This document shows, one piece after another, positions 52,528 to 61,736 of a DNA stretch of 64,000 nucleotides (the first letter of the stretch is position 1; each line of letters starts with the position of its first letter). The position numbers and the translations under genes are program-made. Origin of the DNA: Ignavibacteriales bacterium (lineage in GTDB: Bacteria > Bacteroidota > Ignavibacteria > Ignavibacteriales > Ignavibacteriaceae); assembly GCA_015709675.1 (NCBI GenBank), contig CP054182.1:2521448-2585447 (forward strand), written 5' to 3'. The notes below the pieces were generated by a model, which saw nothing but the letters and a program-made list of their open reading frames with translations, made no database searches and had not been told where the DNA came from.

Positions 52528-53366
52528 TGGCTTGGTTTAAAAGGAAAACAGACAATATATCAGGGGATACACAGAAAAAGGATCTCCCGGAAGGTATGTG
52601 GGAAAAATGCCCCGGCTGCGGAGAAATACTTCATAAGAAACAGCTTGAAAATAACTACTGGGTCTGCCTGAAATGTGATTATCACTTCAGGATCGGAAGC
52701 AATGAGTATATAAAAATACTTCTTGATGAAGGCAGTTTCAAAGAGATCAATAAGAAAATGAGATCCGCTGATCCATTGCAGTTTACGGACTCTAAAAGAT
52801 ATACTGACAGGATTGATACAACTATAAAGTCCACAGGTCTTTATGATGCTGTCAGAACCGGTATTGGGGAGATTGAAGGCAAAGAAGTTGCAATCGGCAT
52901 TATGGATTTTAAATTCATCGGCGGCAGTATGGGATCTGTTGTCGGAGAAAAACTTGCCCGGCTGATTGAAAAAGCAATAAAAAACAAATGTCCGCTTATT
53001 ATCATCTCTGCCTCCGGTGGGGCGCGAATGATGGAAGGGGCACTCAGTCTTATGCAGCTTGCCAAAACAAGCGCCCGACTGACCCAGCTCCATGAAGCCG
53101 GACTTCCTTATATATCCATTATGACCGATCCTACCACCGGCGGAACTACTGCTAGTTACGCGATGCTTGGTGATTTTAATATAGCGGAGCCGAAAGCACT
53201 GATTGGATTTGCCGGCCCGAGAGTGATTAAGCAGACAATCGGTAAAGATCTTCCTCCCGGATTTCAGACCTCTGAATTTCTGATGGAGCACGGCTTTGTT
53301 GATCTCGTGATAAGCCGTAAGGAAATGCGTTCAACACTTGCCAATCTTATCAATCTGATTTCCTGA
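52527..53366 (+). CDS. accD: acetyl-CoA carboxylase carboxyltransferase subunit beta
   Basis: A 279-aa protein with the N-terminal zinc ribbon (Cys28, Cys31, Cys47, Cys50) and the crotonase-like carboxyltransferase core (GSMGSVVGEKLARLIE, ASGGARMMEGALSLMQ, TGGTTASYAMLGD, IGFAGPRVI). With AccA it transfers the carboxyl group from carboxybiotin to acetyl-CoA, the first step of fatty-acid synthesis. The biotin ligase gene lies 1.6 kb away, pointing the other way. Followed 13 bp later by panC. Confidence 0.97.
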   Translation: MAWFKRKTDNISGDTQKKDLPEGMWEKCPGCGEILHKKQLENNYWVCLKCDYHFRIGSNEYIKILLDEGSFKEINKKMRSADPLQFTDSKRYTDRIDTTIKSTGLYDAVRTGIGEIEGKEVAIGIMDFKFIGGSMGSVVGEKLARLIEKAIKNKCPLIIISASGGARMMEGALSLMQLAKTSARLTQLHEAGLPYISIMTDPTTGGTTASYAMLGDFNIAEPKALIGFAGPRVIKQTIGKDLPPGFQTSEFLMEHGFVDLVISRKEMRSTLANLINLIS

Positions 53367-53379
53367 GGAGTATATCCGG

Positions 53380-54225
53380 ATTATAAGAAATGCTTCTGAT
53401 TTTCAGAAGCATATGGGTTCATTTTCCTCAGCCGGGAAACGTGTTGGTTTTGTCCCCACGATGGGCTATTTGCACGAAGGGCATCTATCCCTTATCAGGC
53501 AGTCTGTTGCTGAAAATGATGTTACTGCCGCATCTATATTTGTAAATCCGGCACAGTTTGCAGCGCATGAGGATTTATCGACGTATCCGCGTAATGAGCA
53601 GCGCGACCTTGAATTGCTTGAATCTGCGGGATGCGATATAGTATTCATTCCGGTACCTGAGGATATATATCCTCCCGGATTTCAAACCTATGTAACCGTT
53701 ACTGAGATAACCAGTATTCTGGAGGGGGAATTCAGACCGGAACACTTCAGGGGAGTAACAACAGTGGTCACAATCCTTCTTAACCTTTCACGCTGCAATA
53801 ACACCTACTTTGGCAGGAAAGATGCCCAGCAGGCTGCTGTAATAAGCAGAATGGTTAAAGACCTGGCTATTCCTGCTGCTGTTCATGTTTGTCCTATTGT
53901 CAGAGAGACTGACGGGCTGGCGATGAGTTCACGCAATGTATATCTGAATACTGAGGAAAGAGAAGAAGCGCTTACGCTGTTTAAGTCACTTCGAATCGCT
54001 GAAGACTTAGTATTACAAGGGGAGAGAGACACAAAAGTTATCAGGAGTGCAATGACTGATTTATATGCGGGTCTTCGTGAATATGAGCTTCAGTATATTG
54101 CCTTTACTGACGCAGAAAGCTTTAAGCTGATAGATATTGTTAAATCTGGGCAGCCGTTCTATATTTTGATAGCCTGCCGGATCGGGAAAACCCGGCTGAT
54201 AGATAATTTCCTGTTAACTGTTTAG
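53380..54225 (+). CDS. panC: pantothenate synthetase, probably starting at a rare ATT codon
   Basis: PanC ligates pantoate and beta-alanine with ATP in CoA synthesis. Motifs: VPTMGYLHEGHLSL (HEGH), FVNPAQF, FGRKDAQQ and RETDGLAMSSRN. From the first ATG (53413) the protein is 270 aa and lacks the first beta strand of the Rossmann core. The frame is open upstream and encodes I-I-R-N-A-S-D-F-Q-K-H before that Met, matching the normal PanC N-terminus. A strong GAGGAG (53365-53370) lies 9 nt before an ATT at 53380, giving 281 aa, the usual length. I therefore place the start at ATT; this is inferred. Its 3' end overlaps convergent coaX by 12 nt. Confidence 0.85.
   Translation: MIRNASDFQKHMGSFSSAGKRVGFVPTMGYLHEGHLSLIRQSVAENDVTAASIFVNPAQFAAHEDLSTYPRNEQRDLELLESAGCDIVFIPVPEDIYPPGFQTYVTVTEITSILEGEFRPEHFRGVTTVVTILLNLSRCNNTYFGRKDAQQAAVISRMVKDLAIPAAVHVCPIVRETDGLAMSSRNVYLNTEEREEALTLFKSLRIAEDLVLQGERDTKVIRSAMTDLYAGLREYELQYIAFTDAESFKLIDIVKSGQPFYILIACRIGKTRLIDNFLLTV
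53390..53412 (+). promoter_or_regulatory. perfect hairpin at the 5' end of panC
   Basis: ATGCTTCTGA-TTT-TCAGAAGCAT: a 10-bp perfect stem with a 3-nt loop, ending one base before the first panC ATG. It has no T run, so is unlikely to terminate. It may affect translation from the two candidate panC starts, or may be chance. Confidence 0.5.
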
Positions 54226-54939
54226 TTTTACAAGCATCCGGATTCCCAAAGCAACCAGATTTTCTTTATATATAGCATCAAGCTGAAGCACATCCTTTAA
54301 GAATAAACCGTTACCTCCCGTTATAAAAATCTTCGCCTTTCGGGCATAATGTTTAGCATTAAGCTCCAGATACTGTTCTATGCCCTTCAGTAAGATGATA
54401 ACTCCTGACATCATGGCATCTCTGGTATTTCTCCCCTGAATGTATTCAGGCATATATTTCTCAAGAAGGGGGAGTGAACCGGTGTAATCGTGCATTGATT
54501 TAAGCATAGTGTCAATACCAGGTGCTATTATCCCGCCTTTATATATCTTATCAGCAATAATGTTAACAGTTATGCAGGTGCCTGAGTCAATTACAAAGAT
54601 GAGATCATCAAACGGAGCAAGGTGCAATGCCCCCGCGGCAGAGCATATTCTGTCATTGCCGAGCGTTTCTGGAGTGTCGTATTCAAGATGAAAGTTCATC
54701 CGGCTTGAGGAGCTCACCTCAATCACCACTTGAGCATATTTTTCAGGAATACTGAGTTTTATTTTATCAGTAGCTATCGGATTTACGCTGCATAGCCCGA
54801 TTTTTTCCGGATTTGTTTTCTTTAATAATTCCGGCAGATCTTCAGCTTTTTCAAGAATACCAGATGATGTTATTGCATCGCTGTCAAACAGGTGATATTT
54901 TGTTCTGGTATTACCTGCATCAAGTGTCAGAACTTTCAC
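54214..54939 (-). CDS. coaX: type III pantothenate kinase
   Basis: A 241-aa ASKHA-fold kinase: DAGNTRTK at residue 7, TLGNDRICSAAGA near 93-105, DSGTCITV (family DxGTA) near 119, GGIIAPG and ITGGNG. It phosphorylates pantothenate, the next step after PanC. The gene converges on panC, the coding ends overlapping by 12 nt, and overlaps birA upstream by 4 nt (ATGA), so birA-coaX form an operon as in many bacteria. Confidence 0.95.
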   Translation of the reverse strand: MKVLTLDAGNTRTKYHLFDSDAITSSGILEKAEDLPELLKKTNPEKIGLCSVNPIATDKIKLSIPEKYAQVVIEVSSSSRMNFHLEYDTPETLGNDRICSAAGALHLAPFDDLIFVIDSGTCITVNIIADKIYKGGIIAPGIDTMLKSMHDYTGSLPLLEKYMPEYIQGRNTRDAMMSGVIILLKGIEQYLELNAKHYARKAKIFITGGNGLFLKDVLQLDAIYKENLVALGIRMLVKLNS

Positions 54940-55718
54940 GAGATACTAACTTCACCAAAATTATATTTGAAAACTCTGCCCCCTTCATTAAGCATCAGTG
55001 CACCGCTGAGGTCAACATCTTCAAAAATTCCTTCATAGACATTGGGCCCGTTTTTTATAACAATCCTTTCGCCAATAAGACTGCAGCCGGACTTCCATTT
55101 TTTCAGGATGGACTGCGGGTTTGAATCAATCTCAATAATTAATTCTTCAAGTGAATTGAGCACGTGAGCAAAGAGCTTTTCGCGCTCAACCGGTGATTTT
55201 GCCTCAAGTTTGATTGAAGTAGGGGGTACAGGATGCTTCCCGGCAAATTCGTTTTGGTTAACATTTATTCCCGCGCCTAAGATTGCATGCTGAAATTTAT
55301 TTCCTGAAAACGAGGTTTCCGTCAGAATTCCCGCCACTTTTTTTCTGTTCAACAGAACATCGTTGGGCCATTTAAGATCGGTTTTAAGAAGGTAAAGACT
55401 CTCAATGGCTTCACCGATATAAACAGCTGACCCCATATTTAAGAGATTCAGATGTTCAGGAGCTATAACATCTTTTTTTAAGAGTACTGAAAAAAGGAGA
55501 TTTTCTCCTTTATTGCTCAGCCAGATTCTGTCTTGTCTTCCCCTTCCTGAAGTCTGGAATTCAGCAAGCACCGTAGTCCCGCTTTCACTTTGCGGGCTTT
55601 CCTTCAGGAAAGTATTTGTTGATTCAATTTCTTCAAAGTAGAGAAATTTTCTTCCAAGCCATTCTGTATCAAGCCGCAGGGAGAATGCTTCAAAGTCAAA
55701 TAGTGATTCGTTTTTCAT
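54936..55718 (-). CDS. birA: biotin-[acetyl-CoA carboxylase] ligase
   Basis: A 260-aa protein lacking the N-terminal DNA-binding domain of E. coli BirA, so a mono-functional ligase. Motifs: ESTNTFLKE, SGRGRQDRIW (biotinyl-AMP-binding GRGR), LKWPNDVLLNRKKVAGILTE and GAGINVNQ. It attaches biotin to the AccB carrier, and so supports the AccD enzyme encoded nearby. Confidence 0.95.
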   Translation of the reverse strand: MKNESLFDFEAFSLRLDTEWLGRKFLYFEEIESTNTFLKESPQSESGTTVLAEFQTSGRGRQDRIWLSNKGENLLFSVLLKKDVIAPEHLNLLNMGSAVYIGEAIESLYLLKTDLKWPNDVLLNRKKVAGILTETSFSGNKFQHAILGAGINVNQNEFAGKHPVPPTSIKLEAKSPVEREKLFAHVLNSLEELIIEIDSNPQSILKKWKSGCSLIGERIVIKNGPNVYEGIFEDVDLSGALMLNEGGRVFKYNFGEVSIS

Positions 55719-55719
55719 G

Positions 55720-55752
55720 ATTTGTCAAAATGATACTAAAATTTGTCAAAAA
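55720..55752. promoter_or_regulatory. direct repeats ATTTGTCAAAA upstream of birA
   Basis: ATTTGTCAAAA at 55720-55730 and again at 55741-55751, 21 bp apart (two helical turns), with an inverted GACAAAAT half-site near 55788. On the minus strand each contains TTGACA. They could be operator sites or -35-like elements for birA. Motif-level evidence only. Confidence 0.3.
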
Positions 55753-55864
55753 GTATTCGAGTGTGCCAGATGTGCATATTGTACGACAAAATTAAACACT
55801 CTTCATAAATTTGGAATAAAATCATAAGTTATTGTAATATAAGGACTTATGAAGATTATCGAGT

Positions 55865-55880
55865 TTGGCACATGCTTTGT
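55865..55880 (+). promoter_or_regulatory. candidate sigma54 promoter upstream of hsp20
   Basis: TTGGCACATGCTTTGT matches the -24/-12 consensus TTGGCACN5TTGC with the correct 10-nt spacing between GG and the final GC, here GT. It lies 63 nt before the hsp20 ATG. No CIRCE (HrcA) repeat is seen. Confidence 0.45.
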
Positions 55881-55942
55881 ATTAATAGGGCATGAAGTTA
55901 ATAATAAATAAAAATAAACAAAATTATAAAGGAGATACAACA

Positions 55943-56377
55943 ATGACACTCGTAAGATTTGAACCTTTCAAAGAACTCGAATACCTCAATAACCGTCTGA
56001 GAAGGATTTTTGATGAGACTCCGGTTACTGTAAAGGAAACTCCGGGAATCTTTAATCCCAGACTGAATGTTTTCGAAGATAATCAGAATCTTTACATTGA
56101 GGCTGAAATACCTGGTGTAAACAAAGAAGATCTGAAAATCAGTTTGCAAGATAACACAATCACTATCAGCGGTGAAAAGAAGTTTGAGGATGAAAAGAAG
56201 GAAAAGAACTACTACCGCGTTGAAAGACGGTATGGAAGTTTCCGCCGCAGTTTCTCCCTGCCTGTTGAGGTGAATGACTCAAAGGTTGAGGCAAAATTCG
56301 AAAACGGTGTGCTTAAGGTATCACTTGAAAAAGTGGTTGAACAGCAGCCGGAAGAAAAAGTAATAACTATTCAGTAA
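55943..56377 (+). CDS. small heat-shock protein (Hsp20 family)
   Basis: 144 aa from the ATG at 55943 (AAAGGAG 9 nt upstream; an earlier in-frame ATG has no such signal). The alpha-crystallin domain covers about residues 38-140: NPRLNVFEDNQNLYIEAEIPGV, ISGEKKFE, YYRVERRYGSFRRSFSLP and ENGVLKVSLEK, typical of class A Hsp20. ATP-independent holdase that keeps unfolding proteins soluble for DnaK, whose gene is next, 67 bp downstream beyond a hairpin. Confidence 0.93.
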   Translation: MTLVRFEPFKELEYLNNRLRRIFDETPVTVKETPGIFNPRLNVFEDNQNLYIEAEIPGVNKEDLKISLQDNTITISGEKKFEDEKKEKNYYRVERRYGSFRRSFSLPVEVNDSKVEAKFENGVLKVSLEKVVEQQPEEKVITIQ

Positions 56378-56395
56378 CATATCACATCAGTAACC

Positions 56396-56421
56396 GAAGG
56401 ACGGCAGTAAAGCCGTCCTTC
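56396..56421 (+). terminator. hairpin between hsp20 and dnaK
   Basis: Perfect 10-bp stem GAAGGACGGC/GCCGTCCTTC with AGTAAA loop. The sequence after it is only weakly T-rich (ACATTTATAG), so it may attenuate or act as a processing site, separating hsp20 and dnaK expression levels. Confidence 0.6.
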
Positions 56422-56444
56422 ACATTTATAGACAGGAGCAGCCA

Positions 56445-58364
56445 ATGGGCAAAATAATAGGAATTGATCTTGGAACCACAAACTCGTGCGTTGCAGTACT
56501 TGAAGGCAACGATCCGGTTGTGATTCCTAACTCGGAAGGAGGGAGAACCACTCCGTCCGTTGTAGCATTTACCAAATCAGGAGACCGCTTGGTAGGTCAG
56601 CCGGCAAAACGCCAGGCAATCACTAATCCCCGGAATACCATTTTTTCCGTAAAGCGCTTTATGGGACGCAACGTCAACGAAGTGAGCGATGAACAGAAAA
56701 TGGTTCCGTATGAAATCGTTACAGGAGACAATGGTTCAGCACGTATTAAAGTGAATGACCGTGTTTATTCAGCACCGGAAATCAGCGCGATGACTCTTCA
56801 GAAAATGAAGAAAACAGCAGAAGACTACCTTGGGCAGGAAGTAACTGAAGCTGTTATTACCGTTCCGGCATATTTTAACGATGCACAGCGTCAGGCAACA
56901 AAAGATGCTGGTGAAATTGCAGGTCTTAAAGTCCGCCGTATTATCAACGAGCCGACTGCGGCAGCATTGGCCTACGGTCTGGACAAAAAGAATAAAGAAC
57001 AGCTTGTTGCAGTTTATGACCTTGGTGGCGGAACATTTGATATTTCCATTCTTCAGCTCGGTGACGGTGTCTTCGAGGTAAAATCTACCAATGGTGATAC
57101 ACACCTCGGTGGAGATGACTTCGACCAGAGAATCATCGATTTTCTTGCTGATGAGTTCCTGAAATCTGATGGTGTTGATCTCCGTAAGGATGCAATGGCC
57201 CTTCAGAGATTGAAGGAAGCCGCAGAAAAAGCAAAGATTGAGCTTTCATCTTCAAATTCAACTGAGGTAAGCCTTCCGTTTATCACTGCAACCCAGGAAG
57301 GTCCTAAGCACCTGAATATCAATCTGAGCAGAGCTAAGTTTGAACAGCTTGTTGACGACCTTATTGAACGCTCGAAAAAACCCTGTATTCAGGCGATGAA
57401 AGATGCAGGAGTGAACGCAAGCGAGATTAACGAAGTGATTCTTGTCGGCGGTTCAACCCGTATTCCAAAAGTTCAGGAAGTTGTTAAACAGCTCTTCGGT
57501 AAGGAGCCGCATCGTGGTGTTAACCCTGATGAAGTTGTTGCAATCGGAGCTGCTATTCAGGGTGCAGTACTGACCGGTGAGGTGAAAGACGTTCTCCTTC
57601 TCGATGTAACTCCTCTCTCTCTCGGAATTGAAACCCTGGGCGGAGTAATGACAGTGCTGATTCAGGCAAATACTACCATCCCGACGAAGAAGAGTGAAGT
57701 ATTTTCAACTGCGAGCGATAACCAACCCTCAGTTGAAATTCACGTACTTCAGGGAGAAAGACCAATGGCTTCTGACAACAGAACTCTTGGGAAATTCCAC
57801 CTTAATGAAATTCCGCCTGCACCAAGAGGCGTTCCGCAGATTGAGGTTTCTTTCGATATAGATGCGAACGGCATTCTGCATGTATCTGCAAAAGATAAAG
57901 CTACCGGTAAAGAGCAGAGTATCAAGATTACTTCTTCGAGCGGACTGGATCCTGCTGAAGTTGAAAAGATGAAGAGAGAGGCCAAAGAGCATGCCGCAGA
58001 AGATAAAGCGAAAAAAGAACTGATTGACACAAAAAATCAGGCCGAAAGTCTGATTTTCCAGACTAAAAAGCAGATTGATGAACTCAAAGATAAAATAGCT
58101 CCGGATGTTAAAGAGCGTCTTGAATCTGAGATAAAGAAACTGGAAGATGCAGTTGCTTCAGGTAATCTTGAAACCATGAAGTCAGCTCTTGAGTCAATGA
58201 ATAAAGTATGGAACGAAGTAGCACAGCAGCTTTATAGCCAGCCTGGTGCCGGAGCTCCCCCTCCTCAAAATGGCCCTGCACAAGGAGGTGGCAGCACAGA
58301 GAAAGATAAAAAACCTGATGTTCAGGATGCTTCTTACGAAGTAGTTGATGACGATAAAAAGTAA
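56445..58364 (+). CDS. dnaK: molecular chaperone DnaK (Hsp70)
   Basis: A 639-aa protein with the full Hsp70 layout: ATPase signatures [10 protein letters not shown] (residues 4-13), [13 protein letters not shown] and [13 protein letters not shown], a substrate-binding beta domain ([14 protein letters not shown]... NTTIPTKKS), a helical lid and a C-terminal Gly/Pro/Gln tail ending in an acidic DDDKK. It refolds proteins with DnaJ and GrpE, neither of which is adjacent. GGAGCA precedes the ATG. Confidence 0.98.
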   Translation: MGKIIGIDLGTTNSCVAVLEGNDPVVIPNSEGGRTTPSVVAFTKSGDRLVGQPAKRQAITNPRNTIFSVKRFMGRNVNEVSDEQKMVPYEIVTGDNGSARIKVNDRVYSAPEISAMTLQKMKKTAEDYLGQEVTEAVITVPAYFNDAQRQATKDAGEIAGLKVRRIINEPTAAALAYGLDKKNKEQLVAVYDLGGGTFDISILQLGDGVFEVKSTNGDTHLGGDDFDQRIIDFLADEFLKSDGVDLRKDAMALQRLKEAAEKAKIELSSSNSTEVSLPFITATQEGPKHLNINLSRAKFEQLVDDLIERSKKPCIQAMKDAGVNASEINEVILVGGSTRIPKVQEVVKQLFGKEPHRGVNPDEVVAIGAAIQGAVLTGEVKDVLLLDVTPLSLGIETLGGVMTVLIQANTTIPTKKSEVFSTASDNQPSVEIHVLQGERPMASDNRTLGKFHLNEIPPAPRGVPQIEVSFDIDANGILHVSAKDKATGKEQSIKITSSSGLDPAEVEKMKREAKEHAAEDKAKKELIDTKNQAESLIFQTKKQIDELKDKIAPDVKERLESEIKKLEDAVASGNLETMKSALESMNKVWNEVAQQLYSQPGAGAPPPQNGPAQGGGSTEKDKKPDVQDASYEVVDDDKK

Positions 58365-58381
58365 CTGATGTGCCCCGAAGG

Positions 58382-58407
58382 AAGCCCGGTTTTCAAGTGC
58401 CGGGCTT
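58382..58407. terminator. bidirectional terminator after dnaK
   Basis: AAGCCCGG/CCGGGCTT stem with a 10-nt loop, between dnaK and the convergent deacetylase gene, with T/A-rich flanks. Confidence 0.8.
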
Positions 58408-58410
58408 TCT

Positions 58411-59307
58411 TCATTTATAAAGCTCCTTAACGACCCGGTAGGTATTAATATGCGCCTCAACTGTAAGTGAGATAGGAACAGCATATCCTCCCCCCATAGC
58501 CAGCGAAACCGGTATTCCTCTTTTTTTACATTCTGATAACACCATTCTGTCACGCTCTTTTAAACCCGCGAAGGAGAGGTCAAGGCGGCCAAGCCGGTCT
58601 TCCCTGAGGGGATCAACACCTGCCTGATAAAGTACGATATCAGGATTTTGATCAAAGAGGGAGGGGAGATGCTTACCCAGAATACCGAGGTATTCATCGT
58701 CTTCCATATTATCTATGAGGGGGATGTCCAGATGAGAGTTCACCTTCTTAAACGGATAATTTTTTTCACCGTGCATGGAGAAGACAAATACATCCTCACT
58801 GTCCGAAAATATGTCAGAAGTACCATTTCCCTGATGCACATCGAGATCTACGATGAGCACTTTTTTTACCAGTTTTTGACTGAGAATCAACTGCGCGGCC
58901 ACTGCCTGATCGTTAAAAACGCAGAAACCCTCTCCTGATTCCCTGAAAGCATGGTGTGTACCTCCGGCAAGGTTTCCCGAAATTCCAGTTTTTAACGCTT
59001 CAAATGCCGCAGAAATTGCTCCTCCGACTGTTGCGAACGATCTGACAGCTAGCTCCGGGCTCCACGGGAAACCGATTTTTCTGATTTGCATTGGGGTCAG
59101 GGTTCCGTTTGAAACCGATTTTATGTAAGCCGGGGAGTGTACCGAGGCGACTTCATCTTCGGAGGCTATCCGGGTCTGGTGCAGTTCGGACAACTGTAAT
59201 ACCCCTGCTTCAACAAGCCCCTCTCTGAGCAGACGGTATTTCTCCATTGGGAATCGGTGTCCTTCCGGAAGTGGTATGGTATAGTGGTCGGAGTAAAATA
59301 TTTTCAT
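58411..59307 (-). CDS. histone deacetylase-family (AcuC/HDAC-like) enzyme
   Basis: A 298-aa arginase/deacetylase-fold protein: HSPAYIKSV, GNLAGGTHHAF (catalytic His pair), FNDQAVAA, zinc-binding DLDVHQGNGT, FSMHGEKNYPF, QAGVDPL (second zinc Asp) and GGGY. These zinc-dependent enzymes remove acyl groups from lysine or small amines; bacterial substrates include acetyl-CoA synthetase (AcuC) or acetylpolyamines. Not linked to acs here, so the substrate is open. Converges on dnaK. Confidence 0.92.
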   Translation of the reverse strand: MKIFYSDHYTIPLPEGHRFPMEKYRLLREGLVEAGVLQLSELHQTRIASEDEVASVHSPAYIKSVSNGTLTPMQIRKIGFPWSPELAVRSFATVGGAISAAFEALKTGISGNLAGGTHHAFRESGEGFCVFNDQAVAAQLILSQKLVKKVLIVDLDVHQGNGTSDIFSDSEDVFVFSMHGEKNYPFKKVNSHLDIPLIDNMEDDEYLGILGKHLPSLFDQNPDIVLYQAGVDPLREDRLGRLDLSFAGLKERDRMVLSECKKRGIPVSLAMGGGYAVPISLTVEAHINTYRVVKELYK

Positions 59308-59513
59308 AAAGTAAAGTTAATTATGCATTTTATTCAAAAGGCAGAGAAGCAAAAAATTGAGTGTCCGGCCTGATTTATCTTATTATACCGCTAATTCTCT
59401 ATTGTTCACATATTTATGAAAAAGAGGGAATATTTACAGTTTTCTCTCTGAAACGGTGAGAAGCGGAAAAAATTTCGGAAAATTTTTAGATTTACTTTTC
59501 GGGGTGGTTTCCG

Positions 59514-59521
59514 TATATTTG
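59514..59521 (+). promoter_or_regulatory. candidate TAnnTTTG -7 element upstream of the UvrD-type gene
   Basis: TATATTTG, matching the Bacteroidota primary sigma consensus, 29 nt before the ATG. The same octamer precedes the tRNA-like array. No clear -33 TTTG partner. Confidence 0.35.
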
Positions 59522-59550
59522 CACTTTAATTTTTCAAAAAATAGGTCGGC

Positions 59551-61731
59551 ATGTTAAATCTTAAGTCTCTTAACAAAAATCAGAGAGAAGCAGTTGAATA
59601 TGTACAAGGACCGGCGTTAGTAGTTGCCGGCGCCGGCTCGGGGAAAACTAAAGTTCTTACTTATAAAATTGCCCACCTTATCGAGAATAATTTCAGCCCC
59701 GAAAACATTCTTGCGCTGACTTTTACCAATAAAGCAGCAAAAGAAATGAAGGAACGGATACACGGGCTGATCGGTGAAAGTGCACAGCATCTCTGGATGG
59801 GAACGTTTCACTCAATTTTTGCCAGGATTCTCAGAACAGAGGCTGCCAGCATTGGATATACCTCCAATTTTTCTATATACGATACAGAAGATACCCATTC
59901 AGCGGTATCAAATATCATCGAAGACCTTCAACTGAACAGTGATGTAATAGTTGCATCCAAAGTCCGCAGGCGCATCAGTTATCTGAAAAACCTGATGATT
60001 TTCCCTGATGAGTTCAAGAAGGATCACATTAAAAACCCAACTGACGAATATATCGCGCGAATTTATGAGGTGTACCAGCAGCGCCTTATTGAAAACAACG
60101 CGATGGATTTTGAAGATCTCATCCTTAAACCGCTTGAACTGTTTCAGAATGACAAAATTCTGAAAAAATATAAAAAGAAATTCCTATATATCCTTGTGGA
60201 TGAGTTTCAGGATACCAATAAAGCGCAGTATGAAATCCTTAAAAGACTCTGTTCAAAAGAGGGTCACATTACTGTTGTAGGTGATGATTCACAGAGTATA
60301 TATTCATGGAGAGGGGCTGAAATCGGAAACATACTCAGTTTTGAGTCTGATTTTACCAAAGCGAAAGTCTTTAAACTGGAGCAGAACTACCGTTCTACGC
60401 AGATGATTCTGCAGGCGGCTGATTCGGTAATCAAGAAGAATTCACGCCAGATTGAAAAAACTCTCTGGACGGAAAATCCAATAGGTGAACAGCTTTCACT
60501 GCTGAAATCCTCCGATGAAAAAGAAGAGGCTATCAGAATTGCTAAGCTGATAAAGGAAGAAATCACACGCCATAAATACGCTCATAGTGATTTTGCCATC
60601 CTTTACAGAACGAATGCCCAGTCACGCACGTTTGAAGATGTATTCCGTAGAGAAAGAATACCTTATGTAATTATCGGAGGTATTGAATTCTACAAACGCA
60701 AGGAAGTTAAAGACCTGATCGGTTACCTTAAAGTCCTGACCAATCCTCGTGATGAAGAAAGTCTGCTGCGTATCATGAACTTCCCGCAGCGGGGAATCGG
60801 CATGACCACTATTAAGCGGATGATCGGTTTTGCCAGGAAGCATGAAATAACCCTTTTTGAAACAATGACCCGTGTATTCGAGGTTATTGATATAAAAGAG
60901 CGTATTCAGAAGAATGTGAAGAATTTCAAAGGACTTCTGGATAAATATATTGTTTTACGGGAAAAACTTTCACCCGGTGAACTGACGCGTGCACTGATAG
61001 ATGAACTGGGTATTGTGCAGATGTTCAAAGAGGATGCCACACATGAGTCCATGGAACGTCTTCGCAACGTTGAAGAACTGCTTTCCGCGATAACCGAATA
61101 TTCTTCGGCTAACCCTGAATCTACCTTGGATGACTATCTCCAGGAGGTAGCTTTAGTTACTGATCTAGAGATGGTGGACGACAAACAGAATGTGGTAAGT
61201 CTGCTTACCGTTCACAGCGCAAAAGGACTTGAGTTCCCGCTGGTTTTTGTCAGCGGACTTGAAGAGGATATATTTCCGCTTTCAAACCGTTTCAGTTCTG
61301 AGGCGACAGAAGAGGAAGAGAGAAGATTATTCTATGTGGCAATAACCAGAGCCCAGAAGAAAGTATATCTTTCTCATGCACGTTCACGTTACAGATTTGG
61401 CGAGGTTGCATATCAGAACCGCTCTAAATTTATTGATGAGGTAAACCCTGCAACCATCAATTTTGATGATCCGCTTGCTAACAAACGCCTTGAGCGGAAA
61501 TCAAAGAAGGAACTGATGGAGGAAACCTTTGCCACGATGGATTATATTGATCCGGTAATTATCAATTCAATGATAAAGATTGGAAGCAAAGTGTATCATG
61601 ATACCTTCAAGATGGGCAAAGTAACTCAGATTATTGGTACCGGAGATAATCAGAAAGTTACGGTGCAGTTTGACGGTAATAACATTAAGCACCTTATGCT
61701 GAAATATGCCAAATTAAAAGTTTTGCATTAA
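59551..61731 (+). CDS. UvrD/PcrA-type superfamily 1 DNA helicase
   Basis: A 726-aa SF1A helicase: Q motif LNKNQREAVE, Walker A AGAGSGKT (26-33), motif Ia TFTNKAAKEM, motif II VDEFQDTN, motif III GDDSQSIYSWRGA, motif IV LEQNYRST, motif V TVHSAKGLEFPLVFV and motif VI RRLFYVAITRA. The C-terminal tail (GSKVYHDTFKMGKV... KYAKLKVL) is the PcrA-type Tudor-like RNA-polymerase-binding domain. 3'-5' translocase in nucleotide-excision repair and replication restart. Followed directly by a terminator. Confidence 0.95.
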   Translation: MLNLKSLNKNQREAVEYVQGPALVVAGAGSGKTKVLTYKIAHLIENNFSPENILALTFTNKAAKEMKERIHGLIGESAQHLWMGTFHSIFARILRTEAASIGYTSNFSIYDTEDTHSAVSNIIEDLQLNSDVIVASKVRRRISYLKNLMIFPDEFKKDHIKNPTDEYIARIYEVYQQRLIENNAMDFEDLILKPLELFQNDKILKKYKKKFLYILVDEFQDTNKAQYEILKRLCSKEGHITVVGDDSQSIYSWRGAEIGNILSFESDFTKAKVFKLEQNYRSTQMILQAADSVIKKNSRQIEKTLWTENPIGEQLSLLKSSDEKEEAIRIAKLIKEEITRHKYAHSDFAILYRTNAQSRTFEDVFRRERIPYVIIGGIEFYKRKEVKDLIGYLKVLTNPRDEESLLRIMNFPQRGIGMTTIKRMIGFARKHEITLFETMTRVFEVIDIKERIQKNVKNFKGLLDKYIVLREKLSPGELTRALIDELGIVQMFKEDATHESMERLRNVEELLSAITEYSSANPESTLDDYLQEVALVTDLEMVDDKQNVVSLLTVHSAKGLEFPLVFVSGLEEDIFPLSNRFSSEATEEEERRLFYVAITRAQKKVYLSHARSRYRFGEVAYQNRSKFIDEVNPATINFDDPLANKRLERKSKKELMEETFATMDYIDPVIINSMIKIGSKVYHDTFKMGKVTQIIGTGDNQKVTVQFDGNNIKHLMLKYAKLKVLH

Positions 61732-61736
61732 TTTTG

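Noticed and set aside
55719-55942. CIRCE/HrcA operator upstream of hsp20
   Set aside because: No TTAGCACTC-N9-GAGTGCTAA or near match is present.
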